47,298 nt of DNA from an uncultured Ruthenibacterium sp. (GCA_944388395.1 CALXIP010000119.1:1-47298), one strand, 5' to 3'. Counted from the stretch's first letter, positions 32,532 through 40,822 are shown. The notes: generated from the letters alone by a model not told the origin. Numbers and translations are program-made.

Positions 32532-34814
32532 TCAAATCTCTCGTGCCAACCGATACGCTGCTCGATTGGCTTCCAACACACGGCCGCCTGCAAAGCTGTC
32601 GCCGATGTTGTACATTTCCGGCGCCACCTGTGCGGCCAGCGCCTGATAATAAGGTGCGTCATCCGGCCGGCCGCCCATGGCCAGCACGACCAGATCCGCC
32701 TCCAGCGTAATGCTGGCTGTCTCCGGCCCCAGTTTCGGCGCCAGAGGATTGGGAATGTTTTCCGGAAGCAGCGGCTGCCAGGTATTGTACGGATTGGGCG
32801 CACCCTTGGACACATTGCGTTCAATGTGCACCTTGCCCGGCTCAAAGCCTGTCACCTTGGCACAGTTGTACAGCTCCACGCCGGCCTTTTCCATGTAATG
32901 CAGCAAATGGCCCCGGTTGGCGGTACACACGCCCTGCATAAAGTGCGGCAGCATTTCCACCACTTTGACGTCACGGTTCAGCTCATACCGCAGCCAATAG
33001 GCGGTTTCACAACCGACCACACCGCCGCCGGCGACCACAATTTTTTTCGCATCGCCCAGCAGGGACGGATTTTCCAGAAGCGCTACCGCCTGCACATACC
33101 GCACCTGGTCCAGCCCGGGAATGGGCGGGCAGGCATCTTTTGTGCCCACAGCGAACACGATCGAATCGTATTTCTGCTGGGCCAGCCATTCCGTGGTGGC
33201 CGCGGTATTCATCCGCAGCGTGAAATTGGGAAGTTTCTGCGCACTTTGCAGCTGCACATTCAGCCATTCCAGATAGTTTTTGATGTCAAACTTTACCGCC
33301 GGCACGCTGCCGGACACGATGCGCCCGCCAATGCGGTCGGTCTTTTCGATCAGTTCCACTGTGTGCCCGCGCCGCGCGGCTTCCACTGCAAAAATCACGC
33401 CGGCCGGGCCGCCGCCCACCACGCCGATTTTCTTTTTGCGAAGAGCCGGCGAAGCCTGTTCGGGAATGCTGTCTTCAAAGCCGGTGCGGGCATTGACTGC
33501 GCACTGGATGTGGCCGCCTTCCACAAACTCGTTGACACAGCCTTCCTGACAGCCGATGCAGGGGCAGATGTCCTCGACTCTTCCCTCAAACGCTTTGTTG
33601 CACCACTCCGGGTCTGCCAGCAGGGGGCGCCCCAGCATGATCATATCGCACTGGCCGTCCCGCAGCGCTTTTTCCGCCACGTCGGGATATCCCAGTTTGC
33701 CGACGGCCACCACCGGAACTTCTACCCCCGCGTTGGAGACAATGCCCTTTTTGGCAAAGTGCTCCTTCACGATTTGGGACACATTCAAAAAACAGCCCGC
33801 AGGCATGCCGGAAGGCGGATGAGGCAACCACCAGTTGTCGTAGCAGCCGATGTCCACGTCAAACAGGTCCACGCCTGCTTTCACCAGATTTTCCATGTAC
33901 TCCAGCGTTTCCGCCACGCTGCGCCCGTTTTTAAACTTTTTCAGCGAAGAGACCTGATCCATTCGCTCTCCGTAGGTTTCGTTCAGCGCCAGTGTCAGGT
34001 CGATCCGGTACATAATGGGGTAGTTCGGCCCCACGCGGCGGCGAATTTCCCGCACCATATCCAGACCAAAGCGCTGCCAGTCGGCATACTTGCCCAGGGA
34101 GCGACGGTTGAAGGCCCGGTTGGTCATCTGCTCCAGCAGATAGCCTTCGTGGCCGTGCAGATACACGCCGTCGATCAGACACGCTTTTGCGTCTGCCGCG
34201 GCCTGACCTGCGTTATGGATGATTTTGGTCAGCTTGTGATCGGACAGCCGCAGGCACGGCAGTTCGGGAATGTAAAAGTTGGGATTAAAGGATGCGGACA
34301 CCGGGAATTTCGTCTGCTGCACCAGGCACGTAGGCGGGCCCACACGGCCCAGGCCCGGCGTCAGCTGAATGAAAAAGCGACTGCCGTATCCATGGCACTG
34401 CTGAGCCAGATCGCGCCAGCCGGACATCAGCGTGCGCGCCGGGCTGATGCGCGGCATCATCACCTTTCCGCCTATCTCGGTGACGGTGGGGTCGATTTTG
34501 TCGCTGATGGGCACCAGACCGGACGTGATCAGACCCACACCGCCTTTTGCCCGGGCCACAAAATAGCGAATCATCTTTTCACTGGGGCGGCCGTACTCCT
34601 CGCACATCATCAGGTTTCCCATGGGAGCCATGACCACACGGTTTTTGATGGTCATGCGGTTCACACGGATGGGCGAGAACAGCGAGGTATACGGATACAG
34701 TTCCCTGGTCATACGGGCCGCATTGCCCGCCTCATTTTTCACCCCATCGCGGAACCAGTCGCCAAAATGGTCGCACAGCTCCTGAATGGGGGCGTCGGTT
34801 CTCAAATCGCTCAA
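32532..34814 (-). CDS. Enoate reductase-like Fe-S/FMN/FAD oxidoreductase (old yellow enzyme family)
   Basis: 760 residues. An FMN TIM barrel of the old yellow enzyme type spans about 40-400 (LFSPIRVNRMTIKNRVVMAP, HGHEGYLLEQ). Cys419, 422, 426 and 438 (C-X2-C-X3-C-X11-C) bind [4Fe-4S]. Two Rossmann motifs, GGGPAG at 467-472 and AGGGVVG later, bind FAD and NAD(P)H. This is the layout of 2-enoate reductase and 2,4-dienoyl-CoA reductase. Where classic enzymes carry a Tyr-Gly-Gly-Ser block, this one has RRSLGKYAD, so it is a divergent branch. The TTG start at 34814 follows AAGGAG. It is the last gene of the CooC/dehydratase operon and likely reduces an alkene product or supplies electrons. Confidence 0.87.
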   Translation of the reverse strand: MSDLRTDAPIQELCDHFGDWFRDGVKNEAGNAARMTRELYPYTSLFSPIRVNRMTIKNRVVMAPMGNLMMCEEYGRPSEKMIRYFVARAKGGVGLITSGLVPISDKIDPTVTEIGGKVMMPRISPARTLMSGWRDLAQQCHGYGSRFFIQLTPGLGRVGPPTCLVQQTKFPVSASFNPNFYIPELPCLRLSDHKLTKIIHNAGQAAADAKACLIDGVYLHGHEGYLLEQMTNRAFNRRSLGKYADWQRFGLDMVREIRRRVGPNYPIMYRIDLTLALNETYGERMDQVSSLKKFKNGRSVAETLEYMENLVKAGVDLFDVDIGCYDNWWLPHPPSGMPAGCFLNVSQIVKEHFAKKGIVSNAGVEVPVVAVGKLGYPDVAEKALRDGQCDMIMLGRPLLADPEWCNKAFEGRVEDICPCIGCQEGCVNEFVEGGHIQCAVNARTGFEDSIPEQASPALRKKKIGVVGGGPAGVIFAVEAARRGHTVELIEKTDRIGGRIVSGSVPAVKFDIKNYLEWLNVQLQSAQKLPNFTLRMNTAATTEWLAQQKYDSIVFAVGTKDACPPIPGLDQVRYVQAVALLENPSLLGDAKKIVVAGGGVVGCETAYWLRYELNRDVKVVEMLPHFMQGVCTANRGHLLHYMEKAGVELYNCAKVTGFEPGKVHIERNVSKGAPNPYNTWQPLLPENIPNPLAPKLGPETASITLEADLVVLAMGGRPDDAPYYQALAAQVAPEMYNIGDSFAGGRVLEANRAAYRLAREI

Positions 34815-34837
34815 GACAAACTCCTTCCTGCGCGGGT

Positions 34838-35563
34838 TTAATGTCCCCTGCGTCTGATTTTTCCATGCATTTCTTTCATGCCTTCCACCTCGTCGCAGAC
34901 CACTTTCCACTCGCAGGCATTGCAGTCCATATTCACGTCATCCAGAATATGGTCCAGCGCCTTGGTGATGGCCTGTGCTTTGGTGGCCAGTGTGTCCAGC
35001 TCGCCATAGGGTGCTTCCGGCAGCGTGACAAACATCAACTTTACCGCCTGGACGTGGCGGTTCTGCTTGTACTGCCGGATGAACAGATTTCCGATCTGTT
35101 CAAAATTCAGCCCTGCTTTTAAAGCCTTTTTCGAAACGCGGGCCTGCTCCCGGTTGGAAAACGCCGCGGCCCGGATCATATAGCCTTCCGGATACACACC
35201 ATATTTGCGGGTTTCGATCTCCCGGAGAATGGCGAAAGCCGCCTGCTCACCGTTTTGTGCAATGTTGTCGGTTCGCAGAATCGCAATGCGGGCAAAACTG
35301 CAGTCCTGCCGAATGTCCGCAAGATCCGGCCCATAAACCAGGATCTCGTCCTGCGGGACAGCGGTCTCGCTCTCCGTGACCAGAAGCGTGCTGACACTGT
35401 CACAGGAAAGCGCCCCCAGTTCATAAGCGGCTTCGCTTCCCAGAATCAGCTGATTTTTGCCCGTTTCCCTGGCCGCGCGGGCCGGATTGCCCGGATAAAT
35501 ACGCGGCGTATACGGTGCCAGGCAGGCCTGCGTCTGGTCGATCACCGTGTCAAAAAAATTCAT
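34838..35563 (-). CDS. Short protein resembling the central domain of acetyl-CoA synthase (CdhC/AcsB)
   Basis: 241 residues. No signal or membrane segment. VYGPDL at 76-81, then the run ILREIETRKYGVYPEGYMIR and VSKKALKAGLNFEQIG at 143-158 line up in the same order with VIGPDI, the LERRLHYF...IEGVMH block and IGKEAFEKGFRLKHFG in acetyl-CoA synthase as remembered from Moorella. The C-terminus has a C-X2-C-X5-C cluster at Cys214, 217 and 223, reminiscent of the first Cys pair (SCNLC) of synthase's metal domain. The remainder of that domain, which binds the A-cluster, is absent. It follows the 51-residue gene with a one-base overlap (TGATG). It may be a docking partner for the CooC-like ATPase. 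Homology is recalled, not computed. Confidence 0.5.
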   Translation of the reverse strand: MNFFDTVIDQTQACLAPYTPRIYPGNPARAARETGKNQLILGSEAAYELGALSCDSVSTLLVTESETAVPQDEILVYGPDLADIRQDCSFARIAILRTDNIAQNGEQAAFAILREIETRKYGVYPEGYMIRAAAFSNREQARVSKKALKAGLNFEQIGNLFIRQYKQNRHVQAVKLMFVTLPEAPYGELDTLATKAQAITKALDHILDDVNMDCNACEWKVVCDEVEGMKEMHGKIRRRGH

Positions 35564-35718
35564 CACAGCTTTTCTTCCACATCCTTCTGGTCATGATAGG
35601 CCAAAAGCCGATTGTACAGCTTCTCTGCCATCTTCATATCCGCATTGGTAATGTACACCAGGAAGGTCAGCGCAAACAGCGCCACAATCACAATCAAAAC
35701 GATCCAATACCAGGCCAT
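35563..35718 (-). CDS. Single-pass membrane microprotein (51 aa) of the dehydratase operon
   Basis: It begins MAWYWIVLIVIVALF and continues ALTFLVYITNADMKMAE, giving one membrane helix of about 20 residues. A charged tail of about 27 residues ends QKDVEEKL and is probably a short cytoplasmic helix. GGAGTG stands before the ATG. The gene lies five bases past the activator stop, and its own stop overlaps the next start by one base (TGATG), so it is translated within the operon. It may tether the complex to the membrane. No family was recognised. Confidence 0.7.
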   Translation of the reverse strand: MAWYWIVLIVIVALFALTFLVYITNADMKMAEKLYNRLLAYHDQKDVEEKL

Positions 35719-35723
35719 CTATC

Positions 35724-36521
35724 TCACTCCTGTTCCATACCTTTCTGACGGGCGTATTCCGCCGCGCCCAAAGCACCCATGAGCTGCGGGTCCACAGGCA
35801 GTTCTGTCACCTTGATACGCAGCACATTTTCGATCGCCGCCTTCAGACCTTTGTTTTTGGCGCATCCGCCAGTCAACGTAATGTGATCTTTCGCACCGGC
35901 TTTTTTCGCCATGACAAAGCAGCGCTTGGCCACAGACTGCTGGATGCCCGCTGCGATCTCATCGCGGGGCTTGCCCTCGCCCACCAGCGTGATGACCTCG
36001 CTCTCGGCAAACACCGTGCACTGCGCCGTAATGGGAATCACGTTCTTGGCCGACAGCGACAATTCGGAAAATTCATCCAGCGTGCATTCAAACGCACGGG
36101 CCATGGCCTCGAAGAAACGGCCTGTGCCTGCGGCGCATTTATCGTTCATGGCAAAGTTCAGAACTGTGCCGTCCTGATCGATGGCAATACCTTTTACGTC
36201 CTGCCCGCCAATATCGATGATCGCCTTCACCGTGGGGTCCACCACGTGCACGCCCATGGCGTGGCAGGAAATCTCGGAAATGTTCTCCTGCGCCTGAGGC
36301 ACCTTGTTGCGGCCGTAGCCGGTACCGATGAGGTATGCCAGATCGCCGATGCCGGACAAGCCGTCCACCTTGGCCACTGCCTGATCCAGCGCTTCCTTGG
36401 CGCTGATCTCGGAATTGATGCGGCTGCGGATGGTCACATCACTGACCATTTTCCCAGCCTCGTCCAGAATGACGCATTTCGTGTAGGTAGAACCCACATC
36501 GCACCCGCCGAAATATTTCAT
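35724..36521 (-). CDS. Acyl-CoA dehydratase activator ATPase (HgdC/BadF/BcrA type)
   Basis: 265 residues, the length of HgdC. It has the actin-like (ASKHA) phosphate loops CDVGSTYTK at 7-15 and IDIGGQDVK at 102-110. Cys129 in NDKCAAGTGRFFE and Cys168 in TAQCTVFAESE match the two Cys per subunit that hold the single [4Fe-4S] bridging the dimer. Such proteins couple ATP hydrolysis to the transfer of one very low-potential electron onto the dehydratase. AAGGAG precedes the ATG. Its stop is 14 bases from the small membrane gene region and its start 14 bases from the dehydratase gene. Confidence 0.93.
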   Translation of the reverse strand: MKYFGGCDVGSTYTKCVILDEAGKMVSDVTIRSRINSEISAKEALDQAVAKVDGLSGIGDLAYLIGTGYGRNKVPQAQENISEISCHAMGVHVVDPTVKAIIDIGGQDVKGIAIDQDGTVLNFAMNDKCAAGTGRFFEAMARAFECTLDEFSELSLSAKNVIPITAQCTVFAESEVITLVGEGKPRDEIAAGIQQSVAKRCFVMAKKAGAKDHITLTGGCAKNKGLKAAIENVLRIKVTELPVDPQLMGALGAAEYARQKGMEQE

Positions 36522-36535
36522 ATTCACTCTCTCCT

Positions 36536-38098
36536 TTACCAAGTCAGGTCATCGTCGTAATCCACCAGCGTGGGGTCCAAAGGTTCGGCCCGGAACACGG
36601 TGGTCATATAGCGGTTCACGCGGTCGCGCATGGCTTTGCGGGATACGGTCCGCGGGTCCATCAGATCGTGCTCGATCCAGATCAGGTGAATGCCGCGTTC
36701 CCGCGCCTGCTCTTCGAACAGGCCCTGCAGGCCGGCAAAGTTTTTGCACGAAACATGGTTATACATGAACACGATGTTCGCGTTGAACTTTTCACACATC
36801 TTCCAGCATTCGTCCAGCGCATTCACATAGCCGCCGTTGGAATGAGAGCGCATGGTCATACGCTCGTAGCCACGGGCCATATCTACCAGAACTTTCTTTT
36901 TGTCGTGCTCGTCGTAGTGGTGATAGGCCAGCATACATTCCATATCCACCAGGGTTTTGATGCCCCAGCAGTTCTGCGCCCAGTAGGTAAAGTTGGAATA
37001 GTAATGGGCCGGGCAGCTCCATACAATGGCCCGGTAACGGGGTTTGTCGTCGGTTTCCACCGAATGGGCATAGCCCTTTTTCATCAGCTTGTTTACCTTG
37101 GCGTCGTACTTGCACATTTTCGGGTCCAGCGAACTGGCGATCTGCATCTCGTATTCCCGGTGCAGTGCCAGCGCCGCGCCGCAAATCTGCGGATAATCGG
37201 TGCAGTTCACGTCCCACTTTTCGATCATGTAGTCGGATTCTTTGTTGTAGCGTTTCACGCCTTCAAAGAACGCGTCCCAGTCAAACTTGACGTTGAACTG
37301 CTTTTCAATGAACTCCACGCAGCCCCACAGATTCTTGACCGCGTATTCCTGCACTTCCGGCTCATTGAAGCGCTGCGGCGGCGTGATCTGATAGTTGGGC
37401 AGTTTGAAGTAGCGGTTGCTGTACATGGTGCTTGCCACCGAACCGTCGCAGGGCATGGAGCTGGAGACATAAGCCGCGCCCACCTTGGGATAATCATCCA
37501 CCACGCAGCAGCCTGCCTCAGCTGCCGGCAAGGGGCACACGTCCGATGCAAGGCCATAGTGCTCAATGGCGTCGATGTAGTAGATGTTGGCCTGCTGGTC
37601 CACCTCACCGACCACAAAGATAGGCGCCATCTGAATGGGAATGCCCTTCAGCGTGGGGAATCCGTTCATGATCTGAATGGGCATCATCTCGTCAAAAATA
37701 ACGGTTTTCGAGCGTAGTTCCGCAGCCTTCTTGGAATGGGGATTCAGGTTTTCATCCCGCTCCAGCAAATCGCGGATCATCCCTGCGGAATTCTGCAGAA
37801 CAGCGTAAAACTGCTGATGGGTGTAGCGCAGTTCATACCCGCGCAGGCCGATGGTGTGACGGTCCAGAAACGCGGGGGTGGTGATGTAGGACACAAGCCA
37901 CCGGTAGCGTTTCAAGCCGCGGAAGAACTGCGGCAGAACCGGCCCCAGCTTGCAGCCCAGCATTCCCAGAAGCCGCAGCCAGCATCCGTAATCATAAAGT
38001 GTGTCTTTCAGGCCTTTCCACTCGCGGCGCTTGGTGCAGCGGTGCTCGGCGGAATACAAATCGCCCAGGCCTTTTCCGGTTTTGGGATCATAGGCCAT
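36536..38098 (-). CDS. 2-hydroxyacyl-CoA dehydratase-like subunit, long form (520 aa)
   Basis: 520 residues, longer than usual HgdA or HgdB (about 380-480). The N-terminal 130 residues are basic and helical, with many Arg/Lys and Trp, and are not the common family start. Later blocks with Cys include SSSMPCDGSVAS, VWSCPAHYYSNFTYWAQNC and MYNHVSCKNFAG, candidates for [4Fe-4S] ligands. GGGAGG precedes the ATG, one base after the stop of the partner subunit. With that partner it should form the catalytic heterodimer reduced by the activator. The reaction may be alpha-hydroxyacyl-CoA dehydration or another low-potential reduction like that of the double-cubane proteins. Confidence 0.8.
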   Translation of the reverse strand: MAYDPKTGKGLGDLYSAEHRCTKRREWKGLKDTLYDYGCWLRLLGMLGCKLGPVLPQFFRGLKRYRWLVSYITTPAFLDRHTIGLRGYELRYTHQQFYAVLQNSAGMIRDLLERDENLNPHSKKAAELRSKTVIFDEMMPIQIMNGFPTLKGIPIQMAPIFVVGEVDQQANIYYIDAIEHYGLASDVCPLPAAEAGCCVVDDYPKVGAAYVSSSMPCDGSVASTMYSNRYFKLPNYQITPPQRFNEPEVQEYAVKNLWGCVEFIEKQFNVKFDWDAFFEGVKRYNKESDYMIEKWDVNCTDYPQICGAALALHREYEMQIASSLDPKMCKYDAKVNKLMKKGYAHSVETDDKPRYRAIVWSCPAHYYSNFTYWAQNCWGIKTLVDMECMLAYHHYDEHDKKKVLVDMARGYERMTMRSHSNGGYVNALDECWKMCEKFNANIVFMYNHVSCKNFAGLQGLFEEQARERGIHLIWIEHDLMDPRTVSRKAMRDRVNRYMTTVFRAEPLDPTLVDYDDDLTW

Positions 38099-38099
38099 G

Positions 38100-39308
38100 T
38101 CACTTCACCTCCCGGTTTTTCTTTGCTTTGATCTTCTTGATCTCGATGCTCTCCACAAAGGCCTGCACGCGGGTGCGCAGCTGCCCGCTGGTGCGGGACA
38201 TATACGGCCGGTCAATGGACAATGTGGGGATGTTGTACTCGTTGTGCATCACATGGCTGGCCAGCGCGCGCTCGTAAGACCAGTAGGTGCAGAATTTGAT
38301 CTGCTCGTAGATGATGCCGTCGGCGTGGTAATCCCGCGCCAATTCCGCCGCGAAATCCAATCGTTTCTGCACCTTGTGCTGCGCACAGTGCCGCACGCAC
38401 AAAGTTGTCTGCAGATAATTGCGGCAAACCTGCGTCAGGGCGTCCTCGTCCTCGGTCAGAACGATTTCCTGCCGTCCGGGGAAACTGCCGTAGCAGAACC
38501 GGTCAGCCACCACCAGAGCACCGCTGTCTTCGATCAGACTGATGAGCTCCGGGTCGTCGATCTCGGAACCTACGACCACCACTTTTGCGCGGAACTTCTT
38601 TTTGGGGTCCGGCTCCCGCGTTTTCAATTCCTCCAGCGTCTCACGCAGCTTTTCCACCACCAGATCCTTGGGGCAGACATAGGTGGCCAGCGTCAAAATG
38701 TGGAATTCATATCCCGTGATGGTGGGGTTATCCAGCTTGCGGAAATTTCCGATCTCCGTGATGAGACGGCAGATCTCGTTGTGGCGTTCAACCGCTTTGC
38801 GGATGGCTGCGTCCGACACGTCGATTCCATAATTTTCATACAGCGGCTTCAAGATCTTGCGGGAAAGCTGCTCCCGCAGATGCGCCACGCAGTCTTCATC
38901 GTCCGAACAGGGCGAGTCCAGATTGCACCAGAAAAAACCTTTTTTCTCCGGATCACTCACGCCCAGAAGCTCCATGTTCTCCATGCCGCGGTTCATGCAC
39001 TCGCACACGTCCACGCCGGCCATGGCGTCCAGGAATTTGTAGCCGCCCTCCAAACCGCGTTCCAGCAGTGCCCGCGCATATTCGCAGGTCGCGTTGGACA
39101 TGTAGTACGTTGCAATCTCCATGGAGCCGGTGCGCGGCGCACGCAGCCGCACGGAAAAGCATCCGTCCAGGTTCAGCAGCACTTCGGGCATATGATAGCA
39201 GGTATACCCCAGCGCCAGCCGCCCCTCGGCTTTGGCCTGCCGCACCAGATCGTTGTTTGCATCTTCCAGCAACTTTTCAAAATAATACAGATGTTTCAGA
39301 TCTTTCAT
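38100..39308 (-). CDS. 2-hydroxyacyl-CoA dehydratase-like subunit, short form (402 aa)
   Basis: 402 residues, the usual size for this family. GYTCYHMPEVLLNLDG near 35-50 is the family's first Cys block, followed by AGVDVCECMN, WCNLDSPCSDDEDC and a late YEQIKFCTYWSYE, which hold the likely cluster ligands. A C-terminal Lys-rich tail closes it. AAGGTG lies before the ATG. It is followed after one base by the long subunit. The pair with an HgdC-type activator is the minimum set for this radical enzyme class. The substrate is not known; no CoA-transferase gene is next to it. Confidence 0.82.
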   Translation of the reverse strand: MKDLKHLYYFEKLLEDANNDLVRQAKAEGRLALGYTCYHMPEVLLNLDGCFSVRLRAPRTGSMEIATYYMSNATCEYARALLERGLEGGYKFLDAMAGVDVCECMNRGMENMELLGVSDPEKKGFFWCNLDSPCSDDEDCVAHLREQLSRKILKPLYENYGIDVSDAAIRKAVERHNEICRLITEIGNFRKLDNPTITGYEFHILTLATYVCPKDLVVEKLRETLEELKTREPDPKKKFRAKVVVVGSEIDDPELISLIEDSGALVVADRFCYGSFPGRQEIVLTEDEDALTQVCRNYLQTTLCVRHCAQHKVQKRLDFAAELARDYHADGIIYEQIKFCTYWSYERALASHVMHNEYNIPTLSIDRPYMSRTSGQLRTRVQAFVESIEIKKIKAKKNREVK

Positions 39309-39332
39309 ACCGCACCTTCTTTCCCTGTCAAC

Positions 39333-40094
39333 TTATCGGATGCCCATGGCGGTCAGCGCCTTGCGCACACCCGTTACCAAATTGGAATCATCCGGCAGTT
39401 CCATCACGCTCTTGCCCTGCACATCACACATGGCCAGACGCGAATCGTCCGCGATCTGCGCCAGCACCGGTATGCCGCCCGTATCCACAAACTGTTCCAG
39501 CGCCGGGTCGTTAAAGCGGTTGATGATGACGCCGATCTCCTTGTACATCACCAGCTCATCCGCCACCTGCTTGATGGTGCGGATCACCTGTGTGCCCTTG
39601 CGGCTGGGATCCGTGACCAGAATCAAATGCGTCACGTTTTCCATCACACGGCGGTTCACCTGCTCGATGCCGGCTTCTCCGTCGATCACCACATAATCGA
39701 ACTCGCCCGACACCATGCTGATCACAGCCTTCAGGTAGGAGTTGATGCTGCAGTAACAGCCAGCCGCCTCCGGCCGTCCTACCGCCAGAAAGACGAAGCC
39801 GTCTTTTTCCACCATGGCATCAAAAATGCGGAACTTGGATTCGCCCAACAGTTCAATGGCTTTCTTCTTGCTTTTGTCCTCTTCTCCGGATGCGGTGATT
39901 GCTTTTCGAATGTCGTCAATGGTCTGAGTGACCTGCACATTCAACGCGGTCGCCAGCCCCACGGCAGGGTCTGCGTCAATGGCTAAAATGCGCGCCCCCG
40001 GATGATCGTGCACCAGCTGACGCACGATGGCCGCGGAAATGGACGTTTTTCCAACGCCGCCCTTTCCAGCGACCGTGATGATCACGTTCTCCAT
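39333..40094 (-). CDS. CooC/AcsF-like nickel-insertion ATPase
   Basis: 253 residues. The deviant Walker A is KGGVGKTS at 11-18, with DADPAVGLA at about 40-48. VGRPEAAGCYCSIN holds Cys113 and Cys115, the C-X-C dimer metal site of CooC, the ATPase that delivers nickel to CO dehydrogenase and, as AcsF, to acetyl-CoA synthase. YVVIDGEAGIEQ is the Walker B-like loop. Unlike MinD or ParA it lacks a membrane-targeting tail. AGGAGG precedes the ATG. It is the first gene of the operon, downstream of a palindrome. No CO dehydrogenase is in the window; its client may be the acetyl-CoA-synthase-like protein of this operon. Confidence 0.85.
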   Translation of the reverse strand: MENVIITVAGKGGVGKTSISAAIVRQLVHDHPGARILAIDADPAVGLATALNVQVTQTIDDIRKAITASGEEDKSKKKAIELLGESKFRIFDAMVEKDGFVFLAVGRPEAAGCYCSINSYLKAVISMVSGEFDYVVIDGEAGIEQVNRRVMENVTHLILVTDPSRKGTQVIRTIKQVADELVMYKEIGVIINRFNDPALEQFVDTGGIPVLAQIADDSRLAMCDVQGKSVMELPDDSNLVTGVRKALTAMGIR

Positions 40095-40127
40095 ACTCTT
40101 CCTCCTTTATGCCGAAGAACCGGCTTC

Positions 40128-40152
40128 TAAATGTCAGTCATTATGACATTTA
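40128..40152. promoter_or_regulatory. Palindromic operator before the CooC-dehydratase operon
   Basis: TAAATGTCA and TGACATTTA are perfect nine-base inverted copies with seven bases between. The minus-strand sequence CATAAT, a probable -10 box, is inside. It lies between the TetR gene and cooC, so it is the likely TetR binding site. Confidence 0.65.
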
Positions 40153-40174
40153 AGACCACAAAAAAACACGGCAT

Positions 40175-40822
40175 CTATTTTTGGCCGTTTTTTAAACAAT
40201 CGCCGCGGAAAGCTGCCACGAATAAATCACACAACTGATCCATGCGCGCTTTCGCGTCCTGCCGAAGGCTCCGGCGATCATAACTCATTTTCTCCATCAC
40301 GCCCAAAATGGAATCGTAGGCGTTATAATACAGCGAAGCAACATCAATTTCGGAACTGATGGTTCCATCTTCCAGCCCGCAGCGAATCGCCCGCACCAAA
40401 GGGCTGTCGGAAATTTCAAACCGCTCCGGCGGCCAGTTCACATCCTCTTTCTCCCGGCCGGCAGAGCTGAGCGCCATCTCGGCATCCGCGCAAAAACGAA
40501 TCTGCGCGGGATACTCTAAATACATATGCGAATAGAACATCAAAATTTGCCGAACCTGCTCGATGCCGGGCACCCCGCTGGCACATACTTTCTGTGCGCG
40601 CAGATTTGCTTCCTGCGTCATCCGGTCGTAATACAAATAGGCGGCCGCCTGCACCAAGTCCAGTTTCGTTTTATAATACCGGTAAACCGATCGTTCCGTA
40701 ACACCTGCGGCCCGGGCAATGTCCGCCACGGTGGTTCCGGCGATGCCCTGGCACACAAAAACGTCCAACGCAGCCTGTACCACCCGCTGTTTGTTCTGCT
40801 CCCGAATTTCTTCCAGTGACAT
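40175..40822 (-). CDS. TetR-family regulator of the CooC-dehydratase operon
   Basis: 215 residues. The HTH at about 10-56 reads VVQAALDVFVCQGIAGTTVA, then DIARAAGVTERSVYRYYKTK. The C-terminal part is helical and would bind an unknown ligand. ATG 40822 is taken as the start because the family pattern begins there; AAGGA lies 13-14 bases before it, and a longer frame from 40852 has no site. It stands just upstream of the operon on the same strand, with a strong palindrome in between. A small acyl or aromatic inducer would be a natural ligand if the operon handles such a compound. Confidence 0.88.
   Translation of the reverse strand: MSLEEIREQNKQRVVQAALDVFVCQGIAGTTVADIARAAGVTERSVYRYYKTKLDLVQAAAYLYYDRMTQEANLRAQKVCASGVPGIEQVRQILMFYSHMYLEYPAQIRFCADAEMALSSAGREKEDVNWPPERFEISDSPLVRAIRCGLEDGTISSEIDVASLYYNAYDSILGVMEKMSYDRRSLRQDAKARMDQLCDLFVAAFRGDCLKNGQK

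Noticed and set aside
32439-34841. An 800-codon open frame opposite the enoate reductase-like gene
   Set aside because: The minus-strand protein has clear FMN, Fe-S and FAD motifs. The plus-strand translation is His/Gln-rich without domains.
38097-39986. A 629-codon open frame opposite the dehydratase subunit and CooC genes
   Set aside because: Same antisense effect; it spans the boundary between two well-supported minus-strand genes.
34838-40094. A CO dehydrogenase/acetyl-CoA synthase locus
   Set aside because: No CODH catalytic subunit, corrinoid protein or complete synthase is encoded; only the CooC-like ATPase and a short synthase-like piece are present.
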